Shown here: in pieces, positions 35,240 to 44,303 of the stretch | Layout of the letters: each line of letters opens with the position of its first letter | How positions within the stretch are numbered: the first letter of the stretch is position 1 | DNA from: Nitrospira sp. | GTDB taxonomy: Bacteria > Nitrospirota > Nitrospiria > Nitrospirales > Nitrospiraceae | Assembly (NCBI GenBank): GCA_016715825.1 | Contig: JADJXO010000001.1 | Span: forward strand, 867,001-931,000 | Direction: 5' to 3' | DNA length: 64,000 bases | The notes under the pieces: model-generated | Databases searched by the model: none | What the model was told of the DNA's origin: nothing | Seen by the model: only the letters and a program-made list of their open reading frames with translations | Program-made: the position numbers and the translations under genes

Positions 35240-36007
35240 ATGCGTACAGTGTTGGCATTAGGAGCCGCGATACTTTGCGTTGGCTCTTTGAATGTTGCAG
35301 TAGCTCAAGAGCGACTCCAGCAATCATCAGGTGGGTCCGCGATGGGCGTCGGAACCGGCGTTGGTGACGTGTCCGGCAGCGCCAATCGTGTCCAGACTTA
35401 TGATCGCAATGCATTCCTCAATCGTCTCTCTCTCCCGGAGACAATTTACGGTCGTGTCCTGGCGATCGATTTTCCAGCAGGGAAGATGCTGCTGGAAAGC
35501 GGTGGAAGCTCCCATGACGAAGGCCGCGCGGGTGCCGGTGCGATGAGTTCCAAGACCGTCTACTTCGATGACAAGACCAACATGGATCAACTCAAGGTCT
35601 TGAACAATGGTGATGATATCTCGCTGCAAGTCGTGGAAGCCACCTCATCCAATCAAGAGTATGGCACGGGCCGCAAGGTCCTTCGAGAAGTCTACTTGCT
35701 ACGAGGCAATGAACGACTCGCCGGATTCGGCGGCTTAGGTCAGCGTCCGAATCCCTCAACCGAGCGTGCAATTGAGACCAGCAGTGGAAGTATGACAGGG
35801 GGGGTGGCAGGATCCGTATTGCCAGGAAAAATTACCGGGATCGTTGATACCACGATCGGTGAATTCACTGGCTCAGCTCCCTGCTGGAATTGCGAGCCGC
35901 AACCAGGCTGGGGGTACAAAACCGTCACTCCTGAAACGAAGGTCCCTAACACGTCTGACTACGGAACCGATCCCTCAAAACCAAATCTGGTAAAGGGATT
36001 TAACTAA
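35240..36007 (+). CDS. Exported protein of unknown function
   Basis: The 255-aa product has a signal peptide (MRTVLALGAAILCVGSLNVAVA) and a Gly/Ser-rich start to the mature form, then VYGRVLAIDFPAGKMLLE-type strands (IYGRVLAIDFPAGKMLL) and a C-terminal Gly/Ser-rich section with TGIVDTTIGEFTG. The strong TAAGGAGG before the ATG at 35240 settles the start; the frame to 35138 is not used. It has its own promoter candidate and terminator and looks highly expressed. I do not recognise the family. Confidence 0.8.
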   Translation: MRTVLALGAAILCVGSLNVAVAQERLQQSSGGSAMGVGTGVGDVSGSANRVQTYDRNAFLNRLSLPETIYGRVLAIDFPAGKMLLESGGSSHDEGRAGAGAMSSKTVYFDDKTNMDQLKVLNNGDDISLQVVEATSSNQEYGTGRKVLREVYLLRGNERLAGFGGLGQRPNPSTERAIETSSGSMTGGVAGSVLPGKITGIVDTTIGEFTGSAPCWNCEPQPGWGYKTVTPETKVPNTSDYGTDPSKPNLVKGFN

Positions 36008-36034
36008 CACTACGTGACGCTTCGAGTTGATGTG

Positions 36035-36064
36035 AAGGGGCAGCCTCAGCTGCCCCTTTTTTCT
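36035..36064 (+). terminator. Rho-independent terminator of the secreted-protein gene
   Basis: AAGGGGCAGC, loop CTCA, GCTGCCCCTT, followed by TTTTTTCTT. The 10-bp perfect stem lies 28 nt after the stop codon and 22 nt before the TusA start. Confidence 0.93.
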
Positions 36065-36086
36065 TGCAGACACGACCAGGGTGTTT

Positions 36087-36338
36087 ATGAGCGATCACCA
36101 GAATGTGCCGACCTCTGAGCTCGATCTACGTGGAGTGATTTGCCCCTACAACTTTGTGAAGACAAAGTTGAAGCTTGAGACCATGAAGGAGGGAGAGGTG
36201 CTGTCCGTCCTCTTGGATGACGGGGATCCGATCCGGAACGTGCCGCGCAGCGTCGAGAATGAAGGGCACACGGTCTTGGCTCAAGAACGAATGGATCACG
36301 CCTACCGAGTGTTGATTCGTCGGGAAGATAGTGTCTAG
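36087..36338 (+). CDS. TusA family sulfurtransferase-like protein
   Basis: The 83-aa product has the TusA signature LDLRGVICPYNFVKTKLKLE (the Cys of CP-motif present), and the DDGDPIRNVPRSVENEGH element of the family. TusA relays sulfur for tRNA thiolation or sulfur oxidation. The ATG at 36087 follows AGGG by 7 nt; an in-frame GTG at 36081 is less likely. It is convergent with the rsmI-like gene. Confidence 0.93.
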   Translation: MSDHQNVPTSELDLRGVICPYNFVKTKLKLETMKEGEVLSVLLDDGDPIRNVPRSVENEGHTVLAQERMDHAYRVLIRREDSV

Positions 36339-36362
36339 AGACGCCGCTTCAGGCGCCTTCGC

Positions 36363-37103
36363 TTACCGGCCTTTTTGTCCTGCCACGATCAGTGTCATGT
36401 CTTGTCCCTGTAGCCCGGATAGGTCTTGGCTTATTCGACGCGCGGTCCCTGAAATAATACGTTCAGTTGTCCGCGTTAAGTCGCAGGCAAGGACGATACG
36501 ACGTCGCGGGGCCAGACGTATCAGGGCGCGCAACGCGCAGACAACAGATGTCGCCGTGCAAAAGACCATTGTCGGAACATCCCGTTCCAGCGCAACGGTT
36601 AGGCACCGGAGGATACGTGCGGGGTTATTCGGCAAATGACCGAAAAAGAAGAACGCGTCACAGGGCAATCCAGTCGTAGACAAGGCGGCAATGACGGCCG
36701 ATGGTCCAGGAATCGGGACAACAGGAATGTGATGCGCATGAGCGGCAGCTACAAGGAGATGGCCGGGATCGGCGATGAGTGGGGATCCACAGTCTGATAC
36801 CAGGGCAACATCCGTGCCTTGCCGGAGACGTTGCAGAAGAACTTCGATTTTTTCCTTCACATGATACGGGCCATAGCTGATCACCCTTCCTTCAATCTGA
36901 TGATGCGAAAGAAGCCGCTGCGTGACCTGAGGATCTTCGGAAGCAATGATATCGACTGTTTTCAAAGTTCGAATCGCCCGAACAGTGAGATCGTCCAGAT
37001 CTCCAATCGGTACTGCCACGACATAGAGCCGACCGCTTCGCGAAAGCCCTGTTTCTGAACCCGTCCTAGCACGTAGGTTTTGTTGACTCCGTTTACCAGG
37101 CAT
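36363..37103 (-). CDS. rsmI: RsmI-like methyltransferase, divergent
   Basis: The 246-aa product matches the ribosomal RNA (cytidine-2'-O) methyltransferase family in LYVVAVPIGDLDDLTVRAIRTLK, IPGPSAVIAALSTTGLP and FFFFGHLP. Key motifs deviate: SEDPQVTQRLL in place of EDTR, SDCGSPLIADPG in place of SDAGTPGISDPG, and it is about 35 residues shorter than E. coli RsmI. It could be a true but diverged RsmI or a paralogue with another substrate. It is divergent from the ccsA-like gene by 61 nt. Confidence 0.85.
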   Translation of the reverse strand: MPGKRSQQNLRARTGSETGLSRSGRLYVVAVPIGDLDDLTVRAIRTLKTVDIIASEDPQVTQRLLSHHQIEGRVISYGPYHVKEKIEVLLQRLRQGTDVALVSDCGSPLIADPGHLLVAAAHAHHIPVVPIPGPSAVIAALSTTGLPCDAFFFFGHLPNNPARILRCLTVALERDVPTMVFCTATSVVCALRALIRLAPRRRIVLACDLTRTTERIISGTARRISQDLSGLQGQDMTLIVAGQKGR

Positions 37104-37164
37104 CGATATAATTTACCACTTATCCTGTTGACTTACGCTTCGAGAGCACTGCGGGGAATTCCCG

Positions 37165-37968
37165 ATGGCAGCCGTCTGTTTCATGATGACCCTGGTTCTG
37201 TATATTGTAGCCACGGTCTCGTTTTTTTCCTATTCGCTCCGTCGTTCCGAAGCCCTCTCCAAGGTCTCGCTCGGCATTACGGTCGGTGGTTTCGTGTTCC
37301 ATACGATTGCGCTCGCCATCAGAATGCTCGGAGCCTCTTCCTCTACACCGCCCAGCTTTTCCGAGGCCCTTACCTTCTTCTCCTGGATGATCATCCTCGT
37401 GTTTTTGGTCGTCGAGTTTCGCCATCGGATCTATGTGCTTGGCTCTTTCATGGTGCCCTTGGCTCTCGTGTCATTGATCTCAGCTGCCGCATTACCCGAA
37501 AGCGTCCCCACGCTGCAACCGGTCCTGAAAACCTTGTGGTTTCATGTGACGCTCAGCATGTTGGGGACCGTGGGATTCACCGTGGCGTTTGTTGCAGGAG
37601 TGATGTATCTGATTCAAGACCGGCTCCTCAAGTCCAAACAGTTCAACGTCCTTTACAGCAAGCTGCCTGCGCTCGATTTTCTCGACCACTTGAACCAACA
37701 ATCGATCGTCTTGGGATTCCCCTTGCTCACACTCGGCATCGTGACGGGGGCGATCTCGGCTGATTTCTCTCGGGGATCGTATGTCAGTTGGAACCCGGAA
37801 CAGACGTGGGCACTCGTCACCTGGGTCTTCTACTTCGTTGTGCTGCTTGGACGATTGACGGTAGGGTGGAGGGCTAAACGCGCGGCGTACCTGACTGTCA
37901 TCGGCTTTGCCGGGGTCATTCTCACACTCGTGGGTGTGGTGCTCAAGGAACATACTGCATTGTCATAA
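37165..37968 (+). CDS. CcsA/HemX-like cytochrome c biogenesis protein
   Basis: The 267-aa product has eight or so membrane segments and the cytochrome-c assembly motif WNPEQTWALVTW (WWD-like core). It is adjacent to hemA, as HemX-type proteins often are. It may handle heme for cytochrome c synthesis or tune HemA. Translation starts at the ATG after a GGGG. HemA begins 19 nt downstream of its stop. Confidence 0.88.
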   Translation: MAAVCFMMTLVLYIVATVSFFSYSLRRSEALSKVSLGITVGGFVFHTIALAIRMLGASSSTPPSFSEALTFFSWMIILVFLVVEFRHRIYVLGSFMVPLALVSLISAAALPESVPTLQPVLKTLWFHVTLSMLGTVGFTVAFVAGVMYLIQDRLLKSKQFNVLYSKLPALDFLDHLNQQSIVLGFPLLTLGIVTGAISADFSRGSYVSWNPEQTWALVTWVFYFVVLLGRLTVGWRAKRAAYLTVIGFAGVILTLVGVVLKEHTALS

Positions 37969-37986
37969 CATGTGTGTCGTCGTCTC

Positions 37987-39378
37987 ATGCATCTGATTGT
38001 CGTTGGATTAAGCCATAAGACAGCCCCGGTTGAGATCAGAGAGCGGCTGGCCGTGCCCGAGAGTCGCCTGGGCGAAGCTCTCACTCGGTTGTCGTCATAT
38101 GCCGGTATTAAGGAAGGCATTCTTCTTTCAACCTGTAATCGAGTGGAGGTGTACTCCGTCGTCGACGATGTGGACACGGGGTATGGCCGGATTCAGGAAT
38201 TTCTTGCCGACACGCATCTCTCTTTGTCGTCGGAGCAGCTGACCCCTCATCTGTATTGGCATACCGGGGACCGGGCCATCGCCCATCTCTTCAGAGTCGC
38301 GGCAAGCCTCGACTCGATGATCATTGGGGAGTCGCAAATCCTAGGGCAATTGAAAGATGCATTTGAAGTCGCCCTGGCTCACAAGACGACCGGTGTGATC
38401 ATGAACAAAGTCGTCAAGAAGGCCATCTCGGTCGCTAAGCGAGTGCGAACTGAAACAAAAATCGCCGAAATGGCGGTCTCGGTCAGTTATGCTGCGGTCG
38501 AGCTTGCGAAGAAGATTTTCTCGAATCTCGACGAGAAAACCGTGTTGTTGGTGGGAGCGGGTGAGATGGCTAAGCTGGCGGCCCGACACTTGATCGCACA
38601 CGGGGTCGAGCACGTACGGATCACGACAAGAACTCCTCAGCATGCCGTCGATCTAGCCGCCAAGTTCGGGGGAACCGCGGTCCCGTTCGATCAGTTCAAG
38701 GACGATATGGCATCAGCAGATATCGTTCTGGTCTCCACGGGCGCGTCGCATTATCTTGTCGGTGCAGAGGATGTGCATCGTGCCGTCAGAGAACGGATGA
38801 ATCGCCCGATGTTCTTAATCGATATCTCCGTTCCTCGCAATATTGATCCAGCTGTTCGTCATGTCGACAATGCCTTTCTCTTCGACATTGATGATCTCAA
38901 GCATCGGGTTGAACAGAACCGAGCCGAGCGGGTCCAAGAAGCGGAAAAAGCTGAGCGAATGGTCCTTGAGGAAGTGGCCACCATCTTGGAGTGGATGAAG
39001 TCATTGGAGGTTACTCCGACAATCGTTGCCCTCCGGAGCCGGGTGGATGATATCAAGCGAGCGGAGGTCGAAAAAGTCTTAGGGCGTTTGGGACATCTTT
39101 CTCAGCAAGATCGCGAGTTGGTCGAAGGACTGGCGTCATCAATCGTAAATAAATTAATTCATCGCACGATGATCACCTTGAAGACCGAGGTGAACTCCTC
39201 AAGCGGCCCTGCGTTCGTTGAAGCGGCCCGCCGTTTTTTTCACCTTGACCAACCTACCTCGTCGAGTCGACAAACGGAAGAGTGTGCGGACCTATCGCGC
39301 TACCTCAACGACCGGTCTGATAGCGTAGACGCTGAAGAGCCGGATCAGCAGCCATCCATGCGCAAACAAGCCCAGTGA
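37987..39378 (+). CDS. hemA: Glutamyl-tRNA reductase
   Basis: The 463-aa product begins HLIVVGLSHKTAPVEIRERLAVPE. The catalytic Cys is C50 (STCNRVEVY), and the NADPH domain and the HRTMI-type end are intact. It makes glutamate-1-semialdehyde, the first step of the C5 pathway to heme. A GTG at 37972 is in frame, but family sequence starts at this ATG. It is the first biosynthesis gene of a five-gene tetrapyrrole set; hemL is not in the window. Confidence 0.97.
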   Translation: MHLIVVGLSHKTAPVEIRERLAVPESRLGEALTRLSSYAGIKEGILLSTCNRVEVYSVVDDVDTGYGRIQEFLADTHLSLSSEQLTPHLYWHTGDRAIAHLFRVAASLDSMIIGESQILGQLKDAFEVALAHKTTGVIMNKVVKKAISVAKRVRTETKIAEMAVSVSYAAVELAKKIFSNLDEKTVLLVGAGEMAKLAARHLIAHGVEHVRITTRTPQHAVDLAAKFGGTAVPFDQFKDDMASADIVLVSTGASHYLVGAEDVHRAVRERMNRPMFLIDISVPRNIDPAVRHVDNAFLFDIDDLKHRVEQNRAERVQEAEKAERMVLEEVATILEWMKSLEVTPTIVALRSRVDDIKRAEVEKVLGRLGHLSQQDRELVEGLASSIVNKLIHRTMITLKTEVNSSSGPAFVEAARRFFHLDQPTSSSRQTEECADLSRYLNDRSDSVDAEEPDQQPSMRKQAQ

Positions 39379-39407
39379 CCATTCAATAAAAGGAAACGGA
39401 TCTCATC

Positions 39408-40355
39408 GTGTCGACACAACATACTCCACGCCCGACCTTGGTCCTTGGCACACGGGGCAGTAAATTAGCTCTCTGCCAAAGCGAATGGTTCCAATCTCAG
39501 GTTCAGGAAGTGGCGCCAGAGGTTCGGGTGACTCTCCGAAAGATACAGACGTCCGGTGATAAAATCGTTGACGTCCCACTGGCAAAAATAGGAGGGAAGG
39601 GCCTGTTCGTCAAGGAAATCGAGGATGCCTTGCTCGCCGGAGAAATTGATTTCGCCGTCCACAGCATGAAGGATGTTCCCGCGCAATTGCCGGACGGGCT
39701 TGACATTCTATGCGTCCCCCTGCGCGAAGATGCACGGGATGCCTTTATCAGCCGTGAAGGATGCTCCTTTCAGGATCTTCCGGTTGGCGCCACCGTTGGC
39801 ACGGCTAGCCTTCGACGCCAGGCTCAACTGTTACACGCGAGACCGGATCTCAAGATTACAATGCTCCGCGGTAACCTGGATACCCGCCTACGGAAACTCA
39901 AGGAGGGACAGTTTGATGCCATCATCTTGGCCGCTGCCGGTCTGCACAGATTGGCATGGTCCCAAACCATCACGGAGTATCTTCCTCCAATTCTGAGTCT
40001 TCCCGCCATAGGGCAGGGAGCCCTGGGTATTGAAGGGCGGACCAATGATGGCTTTGTGCGGTCCATCCTGTCGCGACTCACCGATCAGTCGACGCAGACG
40101 ACCGTAACGGCGGAACGCGCCTTCTTGCACCGTCTGGAAGGTGGCTGTCAGGTTCCGATCGCCGCCTATGCCATCCTGTCCGATCACGATCTGGTCTTAG
40201 ATGGTCTTGTCGCAAGCGTCGATGGAAAAACGGTGATTCGCGATCAGATCACGGGAACGCATCAGGAGGCTCACTCGCTAGGTGTCCGACTGGCCGAACG
40301 GCTGCTTTCGCGAGGAGGAGATAAGATCCTCAGGGAGATTTACGGATCAGTATGA
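39408..40355 (+). CDS. hemC: Porphobilinogen deaminase
   Basis: The 315-aa product starts with GTG. It has LVLGTRGSKLALCQSEW, KGLFVKEIEDALL, DFAVHSMKDVPAQLPDGL, and the cofactor cysteine C247 (EGGCQVPIAAYA). It joins four porphobilinogen units into hydroxymethylbilane. The gene overlaps cobA-hemD by 4 nt. Start supported by AAGGAAA 12 nt upstream. Confidence 0.97.
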   Translation: MSTQHTPRPTLVLGTRGSKLALCQSEWFQSQVQEVAPEVRVTLRKIQTSGDKIVDVPLAKIGGKGLFVKEIEDALLAGEIDFAVHSMKDVPAQLPDGLDILCVPLREDARDAFISREGCSFQDLPVGATVGTASLRRQAQLLHARPDLKITMLRGNLDTRLRKLKEGQFDAIILAAAGLHRLAWSQTITEYLPPILSLPAIGQGALGIEGRTNDGFVRSILSRLTDQSTQTTVTAERAFLHRLEGGCQVPIAAYAILSDHDLVLDGLVASVDGKTVIRDQITGTHQEAHSLGVRLAERLLSRGGDKILREIYGSV

Positions 40356-41920
40356 CCACAGTGAAACAGACAAGCGGCAAGGTGTATCTGGTCGGGGCCG
40401 GTCCTGGCGATCCCGGTCTCCTCACGGTTCGAGGAAAGGCGTGCCTTGAACAGGCCGACGTGGTTCTTTACGATTATCTTGCCAATCCCGCATTGCTCTC
40501 CTACGCTCCAGACCACGCTGAACGACTGTACGTCGGACGGCGTGGAAAGAAAGCGTACCCGGAACAAGAATCGATCAATCAGCTCCTCATTGAACGTGCC
40601 CGAGCCCAGAAAGTAGTTGTTCGTCTCAAAGGGGGAGATCCGTTCGTGTTCGGTCGAGGTGGTGAAGAAGCCGAGGCATTGGCGGCAGCCGGGATAGAAT
40701 TCGAGGTCGTTCCCGGAGTTACGGCAGCCGTGGCAGTCCCCGCGTATGCCGGGATCCCGGTCACGCACAGAACTTTGGCCTCGACACTGACGATTGTCAC
40801 CGGACATGAAGATCCAGAAAAGCCTTCCACGACGTTGGACTGGTCACGCCTCGCTGGCAGCCACGGTACGTTAGTCTTTCTCATGGGCATGAAGAATCTT
40901 TCCATGATCACAACACGCCTCATTTCTGAGGGACTGGCACCATCAACCCCCGTGGCAATCATTCGTTGGGGCACAAGGGTCTCCCAACACACGGTCGTCG
41001 GCACTTTAGCCGATATTGTGGACAAGGCTGACGCTGCACAACTCGAACCTCCAACGGTGATCGTCGTGGGTGAAGTGGTCAAACTCAGACCAACGCTCAA
41101 CTGGTTTGAGCAACGTCCGCTCTTCGGTAAACGGGTGTTGATGACTCGCGCAAAAGAACAGGCCGGCGAATTAGCTGCTCTTCTGGCGGACTACGGAGCC
41201 GACGCTGTCGAAGCTCCGACCATTCAGATTGTTAACCCTATTGATTGGGCACCTGTTGATCTCGCCATCTCCGCAATCAGATCCTATACCTGGATCATTT
41301 TCACCAGTGTGAACGGCGTGGACCGTTTTATGACTCGAGTGTGGGCTAAAGGACTTGACTCCCGCTGCCTGGCAGGACGACGGCTCTGCTGCATCGGACC
41401 CCGCACCGCACAGGAGCTGGAAACATTTGGGGTCAAAGCAGATCTAATACCTGCAGCCTATCAGGCTGAAGGAGTGTTGGAGGCACTCCTACGGGAGGAT
41501 CTCCGGAAGGTCCGTGTCTTAATCCCTCGTGCCGAGGTGGCTCGGGAGATCTTGCCGGAAGAGCTTCGTGCCCATGGTGCTCATGTCGACGTCATTCCGG
41601 TGTACCGAACAGTCACACCCACTCAAGACGATGCGGAATGGCGGCAGCAACTCATGGACCATCACATCCATGTTGTGACCTTTACCAGTTCGTCTACAGT
41701 CAAGAATTTTGTGGCCATGTCGGGTGGGATCGATACAGTCAGGCCGCTTCTACAGTCCGTCACGATCGCGTGTATAGGACCCATCACGGCAAGGACCGCC
41801 GAGGAGTATGGTCTAACGGTTTCGGTCATGCCAGGAGAGAACACGATTCCCGCACTGGCAGACGCGATCGCCGGTTATTTTCAGCGTGGTAAACCGGCGG
41901 CCACGGGAGACATAGTCTGA
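40352..41920 (+). CDS. cobA-hemD: Uroporphyrinogen-III C-methyltransferase / uroporphyrinogen-III synthase fusion
   Basis: The 522-aa product has two halves. Residues 1-250 are SUMT (CobA): VYLVGAGPGDPGLLTVRGKACLEQADVV, RLKGGDPFVFGRGGEE, TIVTGHED. Residues about 260-510 are HemD: VLMTRAKEQAGELAALL and IIFTSVNGVDRFM. The HemD part closes the ring to uroporphyrinogen III; the CobA part methylates it to precorrin-2, diverting flux to siroheme or related cofactors. Coupled to hemC by an ATGA overlap. The separate precorrin-2 dehydrogenase is at 19922. Confidence 0.96.
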   Translation: MTTVKQTSGKVYLVGAGPGDPGLLTVRGKACLEQADVVLYDYLANPALLSYAPDHAERLYVGRRGKKAYPEQESINQLLIERARAQKVVVRLKGGDPFVFGRGGEEAEALAAAGIEFEVVPGVTAAVAVPAYAGIPVTHRTLASTLTIVTGHEDPEKPSTTLDWSRLAGSHGTLVFLMGMKNLSMITTRLISEGLAPSTPVAIIRWGTRVSQHTVVGTLADIVDKADAAQLEPPTVIVVGEVVKLRPTLNWFEQRPLFGKRVLMTRAKEQAGELAALLADYGADAVEAPTIQIVNPIDWAPVDLAISAIRSYTWIIFTSVNGVDRFMTRVWAKGLDSRCLAGRRLCCIGPRTAQELETFGVKADLIPAAYQAEGVLEALLREDLRKVRVLIPRAEVAREILPEELRAHGAHVDVIPVYRTVTPTQDDAEWRQQLMDHHIHVVTFTSSSTVKNFVAMSGGIDTVRPLLQSVTIACIGPITARTAEEYGLTVSVMPGENTIPALADAIAGYFQRGKPAATGDIV

Positions 41921-41972
41921 TGCCAACGGATGTACGTATCATGCATCGCTAGTTTATGAAGAGGAGGGCGAG

Positions 41973-42365
41973 ATGGTCCCTGTAAAGTCTTTTATGATAC
42001 CCCGAGACAAGTTCGTGACGGTTCCGCGAGATACCGACACACAAACTGCTGCTCGCATCATGCGAGACCGTGGTATTGGTAGCTTATTTGTGACCAATGA
42101 TCGTGAGATCATTGGAATCATCACGGATACTGACATGATGCGCCGGGTCGTTGCCGCCGGAGCCGATGCGACAAAAACGACGGTCGAGCAAATCATGTCG
42201 GCCCCGATCATGACGATTGAAGAAGGCAAAACGCTTTTGGATGCCAATGATCTGATGGCCCAGTCCCATCTTCGGCATTTAGGCGTGACACGCAACGGCG
42301 AGTTGGTCGGAATCATCTCTGTTCGGGACCTCGTCGTCTTTTTAACCAATCTTCCGAGAAAGTAG
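41973..42365 (+). CDS. Two-CBS-domain protein inside the heme cluster
   Basis: The 130-aa product has two CBS domains: GIGSLFVTNDREIIGIITDTDMM and HLRHLGVTRNGELVGIISVRDLV. It resembles the CBS protein at 16172. A GAGGAGGG site precedes the ATG. It lies between cobA-hemD (52 nt) and hemB (8 nt), so it is likely co-transcribed with them and may sense adenylate or SAM to tune tetrapyrrole flux; this role is inferred. Confidence 0.93.
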   Translation: MVPVKSFMIPRDKFVTVPRDTDTQTAARIMRDRGIGSLFVTNDREIIGIITDTDMMRRVVAAGADATKTTVEQIMSAPIMTIEEGKTLLDANDLMAQSHLRHLGVTRNGELVGIISVRDLVVFLTNLPRK

Positions 42366-42373
42366 GACGGCCG

Positions 42374-43345
42374 ATGGCGTTTCCCATTCACCGTCTCCGA
42401 CGGCTGAGACAGCATGAGTCTTTGCGAAGAATGGTCCGTGAGACCATCTTGTCCCCGGCAGATTTTATCTACCCACTCTTTGTCGTTGAGGGGACCGCTC
42501 GTCGTGAAGAAATCGGATCGATGCCCGGTCAGTACCGTCTGTCGGTCGATCTGCTGATCAAAGAGGCCGCAGAAATACTGGCGCTCGGTATTCCTGCCAT
42601 CATGTTATTCGGCATTCCAGACCACAAGGATGAGCGTGGGAGTTCAGGGTGGGAGCCCAATGGGATCGTGCAACGGGCTATTCGTGCCGTGAAACAACAA
42701 GTGCCCGAGTTGCTGGTCATCACCGATGTGTGCATCGACGAATATACGAGTCACGGGCACTGCGGCATTGTGAAGAACGGCAAGATCCTCAACGATGAAA
42801 CGCTGGAGTGTCTCACAGTCATGGCTCGGACACATGCCGAGGCTGGAGCCGACATGGTGGCACCTTCTGACATGATGGATGGACGAGTAGCTGCCATTCG
42901 GAGTGAGTTAGATCGATCGGGGTTCTCAGACCTACCAATCCTGGCGTACGCCGCCAAGTTTTCCTCGTGTTTCTACGCACCGTTTCGTGATGCGGCGTTC
43001 TCGAGTCCTCAATTCGGCGATCGCCAGTCCTATCAGATGGACCCGGCGAACGCCCGTGAGGCCCTCCGCGAAATCGAGCTGGATATTGAGGAGGGAGCCG
43101 ATATCGTGATGGTCAAGCCGGCGCTGCCTTATCTGGATATCATCGCAACGGCTCGTGGCCGCACACTACTCCCTTTAGCGGCCTACCAGGTGAGTGGTGA
43201 GTACAGTATGATCAAGGCGGCGGCACGAGCGGGATGGCTCGATGAATCACGTGCGATGATGGAATCGCTCTTGGCGATCAAGCGAGCAGGAGCAGACCTG
43301 ATCCTCTCGTACTTTTCTAAAGACGCAGCCAAACTGCTCCATTGA
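42374..43345 (+). CDS. hemB: Delta-aminolevulinic acid dehydratase
   Basis: The 323-aa product matches HemB: FIYPLFVVEG near residue 34, a Schiff-base lysine in YAAKFSSCFYAPFRDA and another in VKPALPYLD. The metal site reads C120-x-D122-x7-C130 (DVCIDEYTSHGHCG), which is two of the three cysteines of the zinc type with the middle one replaced by Asp as in the magnesium type. It joins two ALA to porphobilinogen. It is 8 nt after the CBS gene. Confidence 0.97.
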   Translation: MAFPIHRLRRLRQHESLRRMVRETILSPADFIYPLFVVEGTARREEIGSMPGQYRLSVDLLIKEAAEILALGIPAIMLFGIPDHKDERGSSGWEPNGIVQRAIRAVKQQVPELLVITDVCIDEYTSHGHCGIVKNGKILNDETLECLTVMARTHAEAGADMVAPSDMMDGRVAAIRSELDRSGFSDLPILAYAAKFSSCFYAPFRDAAFSSPQFGDRQSYQMDPANAREALREIELDIEEGADIVMVKPALPYLDIIATARGRTLLPLAAYQVSGEYSMIKAAARAGWLDESRAMMESLLAIKRAGADLILSYFSKDAAKLLH

Positions 43346-43351
43346 TCGACC

Positions 43352-44299
43352 ATGCAGGTAACACGAGGATATCGTAGCGAGGCCGTCCGACCGTATCCGG
43401 TGTGTACGATCGGCAACTTCGATGGGCACCATCGCGGTCATCAGGCACTCTTGAAGCTCGTTGTCGAGACGGCACGCCAGACGCAAGGAACTGCCGTCGT
43501 GTTGACCTTCGACCCTCACCCGGTAAAAATTCTGGCGCCTCACGCCGACTTACGACTTTTGACGGATGCGGAGGAAAAGCTTGATCTGTTCGAACGGGCA
43601 GGTATCGATGAAGTTGTCTTCCTGGAATTCACTCCGGCATTTGCGTCCCTTTCTCCCGAAGCATTTGCCGACCACATTCTCGCAAAATGCCTGGGACTGA
43701 GGGAGGTGTTCGTCGGGCGACATTTTGCTTTTGGACATAAACGAGCTGGAACAATCCATGATCTGACCGATCTTGGGAAACGATTCGGCTTCACCGTCCA
43801 CCCAACTTCACCCGTCATCATGGCTGGAGAAGTAGTCAGTTCTACCAGAATCAGGCAACTTATTATTTCCGGGCAGGTGGATCAGGCGGCTGCTCTTCTC
43901 GGACGCCCCTACACGCTTCGCGGCATCGTCAGCCCAGGCGAGGGGAGGGGCCGGGCCCTAGGATGGCCAACCGCAAATATTCAATTGCCTTCACACCGTG
44001 TCACGCCGGCCGACGGGATCTATGCCTCCGTCACGATCGTCGATCATAAACAGCACGATTCTGTCGCGTACATTGGAGCAAGACCGACCTTTGATGGGAG
44101 AGAACGACTGCTGGAAGTGAGCCTTCTCGATGGATCCCATGATCTGTATGGCCACGCTCTGACGGTTCAGTTTCTTGAACGTATTCGAGGAGACGCACAG
44201 TTCGACGAGGAAACAGCCCTGAGTCGTCAGATCGCATCTGATGTAGAATCGGCCAAGGCAATTCTCCGCCGACATCATCAAGCGATCGGAGGGTCGTGA
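43352..44299 (+). CDS. ribF: Bifunctional riboflavin kinase / FAD synthetase
   Basis: The 315-aa product has the FAD synthetase motif TIGNFDGHHRGH at 23-34 and the riboflavin kinase element GRGRALGWPTANI near 204. It turns riboflavin into FMN and FAD. It is 6 nt after hemB, so the cluster continues. Its stop is followed by tilS within a few nt. Confidence 0.97.
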   Translation: MQVTRGYRSEAVRPYPVCTIGNFDGHHRGHQALLKLVVETARQTQGTAVVLTFDPHPVKILAPHADLRLLTDAEEKLDLFERAGIDEVVFLEFTPAFASLSPEAFADHILAKCLGLREVFVGRHFAFGHKRAGTIHDLTDLGKRFGFTVHPTSPVIMAGEVVSSTRIRQLIISGQVDQAAALLGRPYTLRGIVSPGEGRGRALGWPTANIQLPSHRVTPADGIYASVTIVDHKQHDSVAYIGARPTFDGRERLLEVSLLDGSHDLYGHALTVQFLERIRGDAQFDEETALSRQIASDVESAKAILRRHHQAIGGS

Positions 44300-44303
44300 A
44301 TCA

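Noticed and set aside
37080..37763. 227-aa plus-strand frame overlapping the ccsA/hemX-like gene
   Set aside because: It is in another frame of a clear membrane protein gene, with an unusual His/Arg-rich composition and no ribosome-binding site; a shadow frame.
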